A stretch of DNA of 64,000 nucleotides, taken from positions 1 to 64,000 of the forward strand of contig JBEKGN010000025.1 of NCBI GenBank assembly GCA_050012775.1. The letters are read 5' to 3'. A program made the translations under genes and the position numbers. A model generated the notes under the pieces. It ran no database searches. It was not told the DNA's origin and worked only from the letters and a program-made list of their open reading frames with translations. Shown piece by piece: positions 1 through 8,671 of this stretch. The stretch comes from Roseiarcus sp050012775. Its GTDB lineage: Bacteria > Pseudomonadota > Alphaproteobacteria > Rhizobiales > Beijerinckiaceae. Position 1 is the stretch's first letter. Every line of letters starts with the position of its first letter.

Positions 1-488
1 TTCGCTTGCCTGCGCTCGGTCATTTCAACTGCCCGCAAGCAGGGATACAATATCTTGCAAACCCTCACCGCAGACCCCGCCCACCTCATCCAACGCCTTG
101 CTCCTTAGGGGCGCCTTGGGAGTTACCAAATTTCCTTTTTCTCCTTGCAAGCCCTTGATTTCGCACAAAACGGCCAAAGGAATCTTTGGCAATATTTGGA
201 GAAAAAGGGCAAGAATTTGGAAATGTTTGGCGCCGGTTGGGAAAAGCTTGCCGAGCCCGACGGCCGGCAAAGGGAAAAAGCGTCTCGCCGAGCGCATCGC
301 CCTTGCGCGTGCGTCACGCGACCTGATGGAATCGCCAGCGATGTCATTCCCGCGAAAGCGGGAATCCAGGCTTGGCGGCCGATGCGCCTTTTCCCCGCTG
401 GATTCCCGCTTTCGCGGGAATGACACAGGTCAGAGCAGCATCGGTCCCGTCTTCAAGCAGCGCGCTCTCGTCCCCTGAGCCGTGCGAC
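1..488. other. Gene-free left edge
   Basis: No convincing gene is seen here. Short reading frames on both strands owe their recurrent peptides (FPRKRESR, LDSRFRGND) to the palindrome at 343-424, which is a known source of spurious ORFs. The stretch at about 120-260 is less GC-rich than its surroundings and has no recognisable RNA gene. It lies downstream of the minus-strand acetyltransferase gene. Confidence 0.6.
343..424. repeat. Dispersed palindromic repeat (GTCATTCCCGCGAAAGC type)
   Basis: Two perfect 27-nt inverted arms at 343-369 and 398-424 flank a 28-nt centre. The arm begins GTCATTCCCGCGAAAGCGGG, and each arm itself contains the smaller palindrome CCCGCGAAAGCGGG. Elements of this form are scattered in intergenic DNA of many proteobacteria and give the artefactual peptides FPRKRESR and SRFRGND when translated. 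Strong cruciform or RNA hairpin potential is seen directly. A role as a terminator or mobile MITE-like unit is inference. Confidence 0.85.
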
Positions 489-1097
489 CTATGCGGGCGG
501 AAGCCGCCATCCCTCCGGCGGCGCCGTGGCGCCGAGGCCGAGCGAGCGCTGCACCATCACCGAGTCCGTCCAGTGGCCGAACTTGTAGCCGATCGACGGG
601 AGATAGCCGACCTGTCGGAAACCGAGGGATTCGTGTAAGCGGAGCGAGGCGACATTGGCCGCGTCGATATAGCCGATCATCTGGCGGTAGCCCGCGGCGG
701 CGCAGGCGTCGATCAGCGCCGGCAGCAGCAAGCGGCCGATGCCTCGGCTCAGGAATTCGTAATGCACGTAGATCGAATGCTTGACCGCATAGCGGTAGGC
801 GGGCCGCTTGCGGAACGGCACGGCGTAGGCGTAGCCGATCACGACCCCCGCCTGTTCGGCGACGAGGTGCGGCAATCGCCCGCGATGCATGGTCTTGCGC
901 CGGCGCTTGATGTCGTCCGCGTCGGGCGTCTCGATGTCGCGGGCGGCGCCGGGTTCGACGCCAAAGCGGATGTGATGGAGATAGATCGCGAGCATCGCCG
1001 GGACGTCGGTCTCGCGCGAGGGGCGCACGGTGACGCCGACGGTAAGGCTATGGGCCGCCCCGTCGTGAGAGCCTTTTTCGACGTCCTGCATCGTCAT
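489..1097 (-). CDS. GNAT family N-acetyltransferase (phosphinothricin acetyltransferase-like)
   Basis: About 202 residues from the ATG at 1097; an upstream in-frame ATG at 1142 would overlap the preceding decarboxylase gene by 17 nt, and neither start has a strong ribosome binding site. The GNAT fold is clear: VRPSRETDVPAMLAIY at the start of the domain, a central VIGYAYAVPFRKRPAYRYAV, the acetyl-CoA binding SRGIGRLLLPALI, and C-terminal LHESLGFRQVGYLPSIGYKF. This matches the Pat/Bar/YncA branch, which acetylates amino groups of phosphinothricin, methionine derivatives or similar small molecules; the substrate here is unknown. It is probably co-transcribed with the upstream Orn/Lys/Arg decarboxylase, so a link to amino acid or polyamine metabolism is possible but inferred. 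Confidence 0.85.
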   Translation of the reverse strand: MTMQDVEKGSHDGAAHSLTVGVTVRPSRETDVPAMLAIYLHHIRFGVEPGAARDIETPDADDIKRRRKTMHRGRLPHLVAEQAGVVIGYAYAVPFRKRPAYRYAVKHSIYVHYEFLSRGIGRLLLPALIDACAAAGYRQMIGYIDAANVASLRLHESLGFRQVGYLPSIGYKFGHWTDSVMVQRSLGLGATAPPEGWRLPPA

Positions 1098-1125
1098 GGA
1101 AGCGCCCGCCTGGAAAATGCGCGTC

Positions 1126-3483
1126 TCATTCGCGCACGACATAGGTGAAGAACCGAATCACGCCCGAAGCGTCGATCTCGCGATAAAGCCCTTGTATCTC
1201 GGATTCGAAGCCGGGGAACAGGTTGGCGCCGCGCTCGAACGTCTTGAGGTAATCGATCATCGGCCGGGCGCGCGCGCAGAGACGCTCGCCGGGAACGATC
1301 GTCGCTATCCCCGGGGGATAGACGACGAACAGCGTCGTGGCGATCCGTCCCTCGATCGCGTCGAGCGGCAGGTAGTCGACGTTGTTGCGCACGAGATGGC
1401 GCGAGGCCTCGCGCGGCGTCATGACCATTTCCGGCAGGTGCGCGGCTTCGAACTGCGCCTTCTGCAACGCGCTGACGCCGGCCTCGCGGAAGAAGGCGTG
1501 CATGTCGGCGCAGAGGTCGCGCAGGCGCTTGCCGCGATAGCGCGCCGGGCGGCGCGCGACGAATTCGGGCATCGCGTCCTCGAGCGGGACGTTGTCGTCG
1601 TGCAGGCGCTTGAAGGCGACCAGCGACGAGACCAGCGTGCCGGCCTTGCTCGATTCGACGCCGGGGGTCAGCAGGAACAGCAGCGAATTGAGATCGTTCT
1701 TTTCCGGCACCACTCGGTTCTCGCGCAAATATTGCGCCACCACCGGCGCCGGAATCCCATGCGCCTCGTAGGCGCCGCTCTTGCGGTCGAAGCCGGGCGT
1801 CAGCAAGGTGAGCTTGGCCGGATCGGTGATGGCGAAGCCGGCTTCGAGGGCGCCGAAGCCGTGCCAGGCTTCGCCCGGCGCGAGCTCCCAGAAACGCGGG
1901 TCGCGCGCGAGTTGATCGGTCGAAACGCTTTCCCAAGGCACGGTATGGGCGCCGCCTTCGCTGGCGACGTCGGGGATCGAAACGCGGTCGGGGACGAAGG
2001 GATCGAAAAACCAGCGGCGCGCGGAATCCTTTTCCTTCTCCTCGAATTCGCGCCGGACCGCGCGCAGCTTCTTGCGCAATTCGATGCCGAGCCGAATCGT
2101 GTCGTCCCACAGCACTTCCCCGGATCGGCCCTTCATCATCTGCGCGCCGACGTCGAGCGAAGCGAATATCGGATAGAACGGCGAGGTCGAGGCGTGCTGC
2201 ATGAAGCCTTCGTTGAAGCGCCGGTGCTCGACGCGCCGGCGCTGGCCCTTGATGTGGCGGTCGCGCACGTGGATTTGCGAGGCCTGGGAAAAGCTCGCGA
2301 GCTGCTTGTGCGCCGACTGTGTCGCGAACACGCCCGGCGAGGCGTCGCCGAGGTTCTTCAGCCCCATCGCGAAGCGCCGCTCATAGAGCGGGTGGAATTT
2401 CATGAAGCCGGCCCAGGCCTCGTCGAACAGGATGTAGTCGCACAAATGGCCGATGCGCTGCACGATCCGCTCGGCGTCGTAGATCGTGCCGTCGTAGGTG
2501 CATTGCTCGATCACCGCGACGCGGAACGGCCGCTCGCGCTTCCAGGCCTCGGGATCCTCGACCAAAGGATTGGCGCGGATGCGCTCGCGGATCGCCGTTT
2601 CATCGAAGGCGTCGGCGCGGATCGGGCCGATGAGTCCATAGGCGTTGCGCTCGGCAGGCAGGAAGATCGGCACGCCGCCGCTCAGCAGCAGCGCGCCGTG
2701 ATGGGCCGCCTTGTGGTTGTTGCGGTCGAACAGCACGAGATCGCCTTCGGCGACGAGACTGGTCAGCACGACCTTGTTCGACGTCGACGTGCCGTTGAGC
2801 ACGAAATAGGTCTTCTCGGCGCCGAAGATCGTCGCCGCCTCCTTCTGCGCCTGGAGCGCCGGCCCCTCGTGGGTGAGCAGATCGCCGAGTTCGAGGATCG
2901 AATTGTCGAGGTCGTCGCGGAACACCGCCTCGCCCAGATGCTCGACGAAGATGCGGCCGATCGGACTGCGGGAGTAGAAGATGCCGCCGTTGTGGCCGGG
3001 GCAGGTCCACAGCTGATTGCCCTCTTCGGCGTAGTCGACGAGCGCGCCGAAGAACGGCGTCTTCAGCGTCTCGGCGTATTGCTTGAGGCGCGAGACGAGA
3101 TTCTTGGCGATGAATTCCGGCGTTTCCTCGGCGAGGAACACATAGCCGTCGATGAAATCGAGCACCTCGACGGGAATGTCCTCGAAGCGCTTGCGCCTGA
3201 CCAGGATCATGATCGGCATTTCGAGGCCGCGCTTGCGCATGAGATTGATCAGCGAGGCGGCCTTGCCCTCGAGGCCCTTCTTGCCCCAGTCGACGACCAT
3301 GCAGCCGATCGCGGCGTCGGTCTGCACGGCGATTTCGGCGTCTTCGAGCCGCCGCGCCTTGATGACCTGGAAGCCCATGCGTTCGATCGCGGCGATGATC
3401 TGGTTGACGCGCAGACCCTCGAGATCGTCCGCGTCGAACATCGGGGCGGAAAACAGAAACGTGAAACGTTGGGAGAAATTCAT
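1126..3483 (-). CDS. Orn/Lys/Arg decarboxylase (PLP fold type I, large form)
   Basis: 785 residues, the size of the large bacterial inducible/biosynthetic amino acid decarboxylases. An N-terminal receiver-like wing domain (about 15-135) precedes the PLP catalytic domain. PLP residues are visible: FDEAWAG with Asp354, and ATQSAHKQ with Schiff-base Lys393. The C-terminal domain runs to the end and includes the DAMPEF and YPPGI segments. The reaction is decarboxylation of ornithine, lysine or arginine to putrescine, cadaverine or agmatine; which one cannot be decided from sequence by eye. The first ATG at 3483 is used, and Met15 is an alternative. The downstream acetyltransferase gene begins close to or overlapping its stop, suggesting a two-gene operon. 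Confidence 0.9.
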   Translation of the reverse strand: MNFSQRFTFLFSAPMFDADDLEGLRVNQIIAAIERMGFQVIKARRLEDAEIAVQTDAAIGCMVVDWGKKGLEGKAASLINLMRKRGLEMPIMILVRRKRFEDIPVEVLDFIDGYVFLAEETPEFIAKNLVSRLKQYAETLKTPFFGALVDYAEEGNQLWTCPGHNGGIFYSRSPIGRIFVEHLGEAVFRDDLDNSILELGDLLTHEGPALQAQKEAATIFGAEKTYFVLNGTSTSNKVVLTSLVAEGDLVLFDRNNHKAAHHGALLLSGGVPIFLPAERNAYGLIGPIRADAFDETAIRERIRANPLVEDPEAWKRERPFRVAVIEQCTYDGTIYDAERIVQRIGHLCDYILFDEAWAGFMKFHPLYERRFAMGLKNLGDASPGVFATQSAHKQLASFSQASQIHVRDRHIKGQRRRVEHRRFNEGFMQHASTSPFYPIFASLDVGAQMMKGRSGEVLWDDTIRLGIELRKKLRAVRREFEEKEKDSARRWFFDPFVPDRVSIPDVASEGGAHTVPWESVSTDQLARDPRFWELAPGEAWHGFGALEAGFAITDPAKLTLLTPGFDRKSGAYEAHGIPAPVVAQYLRENRVVPEKNDLNSLLFLLTPGVESSKAGTLVSSLVAFKRLHDDNVPLEDAMPEFVARRPARYRGKRLRDLCADMHAFFREAGVSALQKAQFEAAHLPEMVMTPREASRHLVRNNVDYLPLDAIEGRIATTLFVVYPPGIATIVPGERLCARARPMIDYLKTFERGANLFPGFESEIQGLYREIDASGVIRFFTYVVRE

Positions 3484-3647
3484 CGTTGAGGCGCCCCGGC
3501 CGCATAACGCATAGTACGCGCGATCGCGTCGACGCGCGGCCCCGTCAGCTGTGACAACATCTCGATGACAGAATCATGACAGAGCGCGGGCGCGCCCGGC
3601 CGATACAGCCGCCGCCGTCCCACGTCAACGCCGAGGAGATCGCGACA

Positions 3648-4223
3648 ATGCTCAGCCTGAACCCGAAGTCGACCGCGCTGGTGCTGATCGATCTGCAAAA
3701 AGGCGTCATGGGCAGGCCCGTGGCGCCTCACAGCGCCGCTCAGATCATCGACAACTCCGTCCGTCTGGGGGCGAGTCTCAGCCACGCCGGCGGGGTCGTG
3801 GCGCCCGTGCACGTCGCCTTTTCGCCCGACGGCGGCGATCGTCTGCGCCAAGCGGTCGACCGGCCCAATCCCATCGCCGCCCTTCCCGCCGACTGGTCCG
3901 AACTCGTGCCGGAAATCGCGGCCCTGCGCGCCGACTTCGTCATCGTCAAACGCCAATGGGGCGCCTTTCACGGGACGGAGCTCGATCTCCAGTTGCGCCG
4001 GCGCGGCGTCGACACCATCGTGCTGACCGGCGTCGCCACCAATTTCGGCGTCGAATCGACCGCGCGCGAAGCCTGGCAGCAAGGCTACTCGGTCGTCGTC
4101 GCCGAGGACGCGGTGAGCAGCCTCGGCGAAGCGCTCCACAAATTCTCGATCGAGACCATTCTTCCGCGCATCGCGCGCATTCGCTCCACCGCGGAAATCC
4201 TCGCCGCTCTGCCGGCGAAGTGA
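3648..4223 (+). CDS. yecD: Isochorismatase-family hydrolase, YecD type
   Basis: 191 residues from the ATG at 3648, preceded by GAGGAG at 3633-3638 at good spacing; longer starts upstream lack this. The alpha/beta hydrolase of the isochorismatase superfamily is shown by ALVLIDLQKG (Asp15), VIVKRQWGAF (Lys101) and the TGVATNFGVESTAR loop. The position of the usual nucleophilic Cys is Gly134, as in E. coli YecD and in the isochorismatase domain of EntB, so a thiol-based amidase mechanism is unlikely. Length and the segments KRQWGAFHGT and LRRRGVDTIVL fit YecD closely. The substrate is unknown. It stands alone, divergent from the decarboxylase gene. Confidence 0.88.
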   Translation: MLSLNPKSTALVLIDLQKGVMGRPVAPHSAAQIIDNSVRLGASLSHAGGVVAPVHVAFSPDGGDRLRQAVDRPNPIAALPADWSELVPEIAALRADFVIVKRQWGAFHGTELDLQLRRRGVDTIVLTGVATNFGVESTAREAWQQGYSVVVAEDAVSSLGEALHKFSIETILPRIARIRSTAEILAALPAK

Positions 4224-4268
4224 CGGAGCGTTAAGGAATCAGGAGCCCCGGCCCTCGAGAAGCGCGCG

Positions 4269-4291
4269 GAGCCGGATGCAAATTCCGGCTC
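4269..4291 (+). terminator. Possible terminator hairpin after yecD
   Basis: An 8-bp stem GAGCCGGA/TCCGGCTC with a 7-nt loop lies 46 nt after the yecD stop and before the next start. The T-tract is poor, so this is a weak call. Confidence 0.35.
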
Positions 4292-4334
4292 GCCGCTTTG
4301 GAAAACTTAACGATCTTCGCGCAAGCTCGCGGCC

Positions 4335-6449
4335 ATGTCCGCTTTCGCTCCCGCGGCGCTTCGCGCGCCGCTCCGCGCATCGCTCCGCGCGCTGACATGG
4401 GTGGCCGGCGTCGCGCTGGGCCTGGCGATCGGCCTGCTGGCGCGGCGCGTCGCGCCCTCGCTGACGCCGCTCGCGCCCGCGGGGCTCGGCCTCGTCGCCC
4501 TGGCCTCGGCCGGGGGGCTCGCCGCGACGCTCGAGGACGCGGCGCTTCCCCGATACGCCGCCGCCTTCGGCCTCGGCGCGCTCGCGGTTCTCGCCGCCGC
4601 GATGCTGCCCGGCGATCCCGACCGGCTCGAGCTCGTTTTCGGCGTGGGCGCGCTCGGCCTCGCCGCCGGCGCGGGCTACCGCCTGGCGAAAGCCGCGTGG
4701 CGGCGAGGCGGAAGTCCCGCGTACGCGACTCTGGCGCTCGGCGTGCCGTTGATCGCGGCGCTCGGCCTCTATTGCGTCTATTACGTCGTCGTCTCGCGCG
4801 ACCTGATGATCGCGGACTTCATCTATTACCGCCAGGTCTCGATCGCGGTCGCGACGCTGATCGACGCCGGCCGGTGGGCCGAATTGATCGCGGCCGTCGT
4901 CGCCTCGATGAAGGACGACTATTCCTGGGCGCCCGCGCTGGCGCCCGGCGCGGTCCTGGCCTTGGGCGCGCCTTTGTCGCGCGTCGCCTATGGCGCCGCG
5001 ATCGTCGTCTTCTACGCCGCGCCGGCGATCGCCGCGCTCGGCGTCCTCGCGCGCGATCTCGCCCGCCGCGCCGGCCTCGGCCGCGCGGGCGTCGCCCCCG
5101 CGACGATGCTCGCCGTGGCGATGGCCGCCGTTTTCGCCGCCTACCCGACCGGCGTCGCCGTCGCCGCGCGCGGCATGCTCGATATCGGCGGCCTCGTCCT
5201 TTACGTCTGCGCGCTGCGGCTCGCCGACCGTCTGAGCCGTCTTCTGGCCCTGCCGCGCGGCCACGATCGCCTCGTCGGCCCGCTCACGCGCCGCGTCGCG
5301 CTGGCGCTGGCGCTCTGCGTCTTCGCGATGTTCCTGTTCCGGCGCTGGTACGCCTTCGCCGCTGTCGGCATCGCGGCGATGCTGGCGCTGGAAGTCGCGG
5401 CTCTCGTCGTCCGGCGCGGGCTTGGCTTCCGCTGGCGCGAGACCGTGATGGCCGCCTCGCTCGGCGCGCTTCTTCTGCTCGCGCTGATGAGCCCGGTCAT
5501 CGTCGACTGGCTGCCCAACCCGGCCGCGCACGATTACGCCGCGATCTACGCCGCCTATCGCAAGCCGCCCGCCGTCTTGCTGGCGCAGATTCTCGACGGG
5601 TTCGGCGCGGCGGCGCTTTGTCTCGCCTTGGCGGGCGCGTTTGTTCTCGCCGCGCGCTCGGCCGATCGCCGCCTGTTGCGCCTGACCTGCGGCGCCGCGG
5701 GCGTCGCGGCGATCCTGTTCCTGCGCGTGGAGACGCCTTACGCCCACCATCTCTACCTCGTCGCTCCGGCGGCGACGGCGCTGATCGCCGCGCCGATCCT
5801 GCTGCTCTATGCGCGCGCGCGGCGCGCGGGGCTGGCGGCGCTCGCCGCCCTGGCGGCGATGACCCTGACGCCCGTCGTCGGCGCGATCGCGCCCAAGGGC
5901 TTCGCGCCGATCGGCGGGCTGCCGCATGCGCCGCGCGAGGATCTGGCCGAGCTGGCGCGGCTCAAGGCCTGGGTCGACGCGCGCGCGCGCCCCGACCATC
6001 GCGTATGCGGGCTGGGCTCCAGCTACACCTTCAGCGGCCAGCTGATCGAGGAGCTTTGGCAACTCGACGCGAAGCATTCGCCCCTCTATGGCGGCGCCGA
6101 ATTGCGGCCCTACGTGAAAATGTCGGATGTCGACACCGTCGAGGGGCCGCCCAATCCCGAACTCAAGGATTGTGCGATCCTCATCGTCGGCGATCCCGTG
6201 CAGACCCATCTCGTTCCTGCCTATCAGCAGACGGTGATCGTGCCGTCTCGCGAAATGCTGTTAGGCATCGGCATCGGCGCGCATTACCGGCGCACCGGCG
6301 AGGTGTTCCATTTAGAGAAGGGCGTCAGCGCCGTGGCGTTCGAGCGCGCGACGCCGCTCGACGACGCCGACATGGCCGCGCTCGCCGATCGCTGGCGCGC
6401 GGCGCGGGAGCGCATCGAGACCGGATTGCGGGGGGCTGTCGGGCCATAG
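4335..6449 (+). CDS. Large polytopic membrane protein of unknown function (GT-C-like layout)
   Basis: 704 residues. The first roughly 520 residues hold about a dozen hydrophobic segments, followed by a soluble C-terminal part of about 180 residues starting near GGLPHAPREDLAEL. A charged loop DLMIADFIYYRQVSI follows the first group of membrane segments, which resembles the acidic loop of GT-C glycosyltransferases (Asp-rich motif after TM1), and the C-terminal part has the DHRVCGLGSSYTFSG and CAILIVGDPVQ segments. I do not recognise a named family. A lipid-linked sugar transferase or related inner-membrane enzyme is only a structural guess. The gene is isolated, with a convergent DoxX gene after it. 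Confidence 0.7.
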   Translation: MSAFAPAALRAPLRASLRALTWVAGVALGLAIGLLARRVAPSLTPLAPAGLGLVALASAGGLAATLEDAALPRYAAAFGLGALAVLAAAMLPGDPDRLELVFGVGALGLAAGAGYRLAKAAWRRGGSPAYATLALGVPLIAALGLYCVYYVVVSRDLMIADFIYYRQVSIAVATLIDAGRWAELIAAVVASMKDDYSWAPALAPGAVLALGAPLSRVAYGAAIVVFYAAPAIAALGVLARDLARRAGLGRAGVAPATMLAVAMAAVFAAYPTGVAVAARGMLDIGGLVLYVCALRLADRLSRLLALPRGHDRLVGPLTRRVALALALCVFAMFLFRRWYAFAAVGIAAMLALEVAALVVRRGLGFRWRETVMAASLGALLLLALMSPVIVDWLPNPAAHDYAAIYAAYRKPPAVLLAQILDGFGAAALCLALAGAFVLAARSADRRLLRLTCGAAGVAAILFLRVETPYAHHLYLVAPAATALIAAPILLLYARARRAGLAALAALAAMTLTPVVGAIAPKGFAPIGGLPHAPREDLAELARLKAWVDARARPDHRVCGLGSSYTFSGQLIEELWQLDAKHSPLYGGAELRPYVKMSDVDTVEGPPNPELKDCAILIVGDPVQTHLVPAYQQTVIVPSREMLLGIGIGAHYRRTGEVFHLEKGVSAVAFERATPLDDADMAALADRWRAARERIETGLRGAVGP

Positions 6450-6470
6450 AGGGCGAACGGTCCCGGCGGG

Positions 6471-6974
6471 TCAGCCCGCCCGCGCGACCCGGTCCAGCCC
6501 GAGCACATAATCGAGCGCGATTCTGCCCGGTCCGAAGGTCATGATCGCGAGCGCCATCGACGCCCAGGGCAGATGGAAGTTCACCCAGCCGTCGGGCACG
6601 GTGAGCTGGATGATCGCGGTCATCGCGAGCAGGCCGAGCGCCGCGTAGCGCGTGGCGAGGCCGAGCACGAGCAGCACGGGAAGCGTGACCTCGCCGATCG
6701 CGGACAGCGTCGCCATCAGTTCAGGATAGGGGAATGAATATTCCGCGCCGAACCAGTGCAGCTTGAACTCGTCGATGAAGAGCTGCCGCGCGCCGAACGA
6801 GAGGGTGAAATAGCCGTCCCATTTCGTCAGGCCGGATTTCCAGAAGGGAACGGCCAGCGCGATGCGCAGGGCGAGCATCGTCAGCGAGATCGGCAGGAGC
6901 CCGAACAGGGCGGCGGTGAAGCGGGCGAGCGGGTTCGCAGCCGCGCGCGACGCGGCCGGGGAATTCGCGGTCAT
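6471..6974 (-). CDS. bufD: DoxX family membrane protein, BufD-like
   Basis: 167 residues with four predicted membrane helices, including LPISLTMLALRIALAVPFW and LPVLLVLGLATRYAALGLL, and the DoxX features FWKSGLTKWDG and WASMALAIMTFGPGRIALDYVLG. The start at 6974 has AAGGAG 6 nt upstream. It is the last gene of a three-gene run with DUF692 and DUF2063 (gap of 11 nt). DoxX-family proteins close many bufferin operons (BufD), where they are thought to be redox or quinone-linked inner membrane partners. Family identity is firm; the role in copper or metal defence comes from the neighbourhood. Confidence 0.88.
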   Translation of the reverse strand: MTANSPAASRAAANPLARFTAALFGLLPISLTMLALRIALAVPFWKSGLTKWDGYFTLSFGARQLFIDEFKLHWFGAEYSFPYPELMATLSAIGEVTLPVLLVLGLATRYAALGLLAMTAIIQLTVPDGWVNFHLPWASMALAIMTFGPGRIALDYVLGLDRVARAG

Positions 6975-6985
6975 CGGTTTCTCCT

Positions 6986-7738
6986 TCAGCGGATTGTTTC
7001 GATCGCGCCGGCCTCGACGAGGCCGACGACATGGGAGCCGGGATCGAAACCTTCGAGAGCCGGCGCCTCGGCCGCCTCGGCGAGCGTCGCGCCGGCGAAC
7101 AAGGCTCGCGCGAATTGGTAGCCGCCGGGCGGCAGGATGCGCACCAGGACGTCCGCCTCGGGCCGCGCGACCAGCGCGTCCTCGGCCCGCCAGGCCTCGG
7201 GCGGGCGCGCCTCGCCCGCTTCCTGATGCGCGGCCCAGATCGAGCCGGCGGGATGGGAAAAGCGCAGCAGCCGCGCCGCCGGATGCGGGGAAAACCTTAG
7301 GCCGTCGTAATCGCCCGGGTCGATCTCGCCGAGCGCCGCAATCGTGAGCGCGGGGGCTTCGGTGGCGTGATAGGCCTCGACCCAGGCGTTCTCGAGCCGC
7401 GCGACGTCAGGGAGATAGGCGATCGCCCGCGCCGGTTCGAAGCGCGCGACGAAATCGGGAAAGCCAGCGCCGTAATGGATCAGCACCGGCGAGCGCGGCT
7501 TCTCCTGCGCAACATAGGCGCCCGCCATGGCGCGGAAGAAGTCGTCGCCGACGAGGCGTCGCGTAACGGGATAGCGCGCCTCGATCGCGCCGATCAGCCC
7601 GACCGCGACATTGTTGCGGTAGACGGCGAAGCGACGCGCGTCGGGCCGCCCCTCGCGTCCCAGCGTTTGCGGCGGAACGGGCCGCGCTGGGTCGCTCAGC
7701 GCCCGCGCGAAGACGTCGATCGTCGATTCAAACGGCAT
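6986..7738 (-). CDS. bufC: DUF2063 putative DNA-binding-domain protein, BufC-like partner of MNIO enzyme
   Basis: 250 residues from the ATG at 7738, which overlaps the 3' end of the DUF692 gene by 11 nt, a sign of translational coupling. The N-terminal DUF2063 domain is visible as RFAVYRNNVAVGLIGAIEARYP and VGDDFFRAMAGAYV; the second half (PHPAARLLRFSHPAGSIW) matches the usual C-terminal part. Despite the old 'DNA-binding' label, proteins of this type (BufC/HvfC) serve as recognition partners of MNIO enzymes, bringing precursor peptide and enzyme together. In this operon no precursor peptide gene is evident, so its client is unknown. Confidence 0.88.
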   Translation of the reverse strand: MPFESTIDVFARALSDPARPVPPQTLGREGRPDARRFAVYRNNVAVGLIGAIEARYPVTRRLVGDDFFRAMAGAYVAQEKPRSPVLIHYGAGFPDFVARFEPARAIAYLPDVARLENAWVEAYHATEAPALTIAALGEIDPGDYDGLRFSPHPAARLLRFSHPAGSIWAAHQEAGEARPPEAWRAEDALVARPEADVLVRILPPGGYQFARALFAGATLAEAAEAPALEGFDPGSHVVGLVEAGAIETIR

Positions 7739-8630
7739 GACGAAGCTCTTTCCCTCGGGGCAGGGCGAGCGCCCGCGCCATCGCAAGTTCGGCGCGCCGC
7801 GCCTCGGCGAGCAGGACCGGCCACGCCGGCGCGTCGTTGTCCCATTCGATCAAGGTCGGCGTCGGCCCGAGGCGCCGGATCGTTTCGGCGTAGAGCGCCC
7901 AGACGCCGTCGCGAACCGGCGAATCGTGCGCGTCGATCAGCAGCGGGCGCCCGGAATCGTCCTCGGCCTCGGCGTAGCCGGCGAGGTGAATCTCGCCGAC
8001 ATGGCGAAGCGGAAACGCGTCGAGATAGGCGATCGCGTCGAAGCCGTGATTGGTTGCGCAGACGACGACGTTGTTGACGTCGAGCAGCAGCCCGCAGCCG
8101 GTGCGGCGCGCGATCTCGGCGAGGAAATCGGTCTCGGAAATCGTGCTTTCCGCGAACAGCAGGTAGGTCGACGGGTTTTCCAGCAGCATGCGCCGGCCCA
8201 GCGCCTCCTGCGTCTCGTCGATGTGGTCGCACACTGTCGCCAGGGTTTCCCCGGTGTAGGGCAGCGGCAGAAGATCGTTGAGGAAGCCCTGGTCGTGGCT
8301 CGACCAGGCCAGATGCTCCGAGAACAGGCCGGGCTCGTAGCGCTCGGCGAGGGCGGCTAGGCGCTTGAGATGGTCCCTGTCGAGCGGCCTCGGCGAACCG
8401 ATGGAGAGGCCGACGCCATGCAGGGAGAGGGGATAGAGCGCGCGGATCGCCTCCAGCCGGCGATGCGCCGGCCCGCCGTCGCCCATATAGTTTTCGGCGT
8501 GGATTTCGAAAAATCCGAGATCGGGCCGCTGCGCGAGAATCTGTTCGACGTGGTCGGCTTTCAAGCCGACGCCGCCGCGTTTCGGCAAGGGCGCGGCGAC
8601 GCGGGTGGGCGAGGCTGGCGAAGCGGACAC
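7728..8630 (-). CDS. bufB: MNIO (DUF692) multinuclear non-haem iron enzyme, BufB-like
   Basis: 300 residues from the GTG at 8630, which has AAGGAG at 8638-8643 seven nt upstream. A longer ATG start at 8699 lies inside the -35-like element of the proposed promoter and gives an Arg-rich extension foreign to the family. MNIO metal-ligand motifs are present in order: GVGLKADHVEQIL, FFEIHAENYMGDGG, LHGVGLSIGS, SEHLAWSS, LENPSTYLLF, LLDVNNVVV, EIHLAGYAE, IDAHDSPV and LIEWDNDAP. MNIO enzymes oxidatively modify cysteines of ribosomal precursor peptides (bufferins, methanobactin); bufferins protect against copper. Here the enzyme is first in its operon and the usual preceding DUF2282 gene is missing. 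Confidence 0.92.
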   Translation of the reverse strand: MSASPASPTRVAAPLPKRGGVGLKADHVEQILAQRPDLGFFEIHAENYMGDGGPAHRRLEAIRALYPLSLHGVGLSIGSPRPLDRDHLKRLAALAERYEPGLFSEHLAWSSHDQGFLNDLLPLPYTGETLATVCDHIDETQEALGRRMLLENPSTYLLFAESTISETDFLAEIARRTGCGLLLDVNNVVVCATNHGFDAIAYLDAFPLRHVGEIHLAGYAEAEDDSGRPLLIDAHDSPVRDGVWALYAETIRRLGPTPTLIEWDNDAPAWPVLLAEARRAELAMARALALPRGKELRHAV

Positions 8631-8671
8631 GGGATTTCTCCTTGCGGCTCGGCGCCGCTCCGGGTGTTCGC

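Noticed and set aside
1096..3489. 797-codon plus-strand open frame
   Set aside because: It is antisense to the Orn/Lys/Arg decarboxylase, whose motifs and PLP lysine are complete; the antisense frame has the Arg/Asp/Gly-rich composition typical of high-GC shadows.
4239..6209. 656-codon minus-strand frame opposite the membrane protein
   Set aside because: Its translation is a monotonous Arg/Asp/Glu/Gln-rich text without domains, whereas the plus-strand frame shows regular membrane helices.
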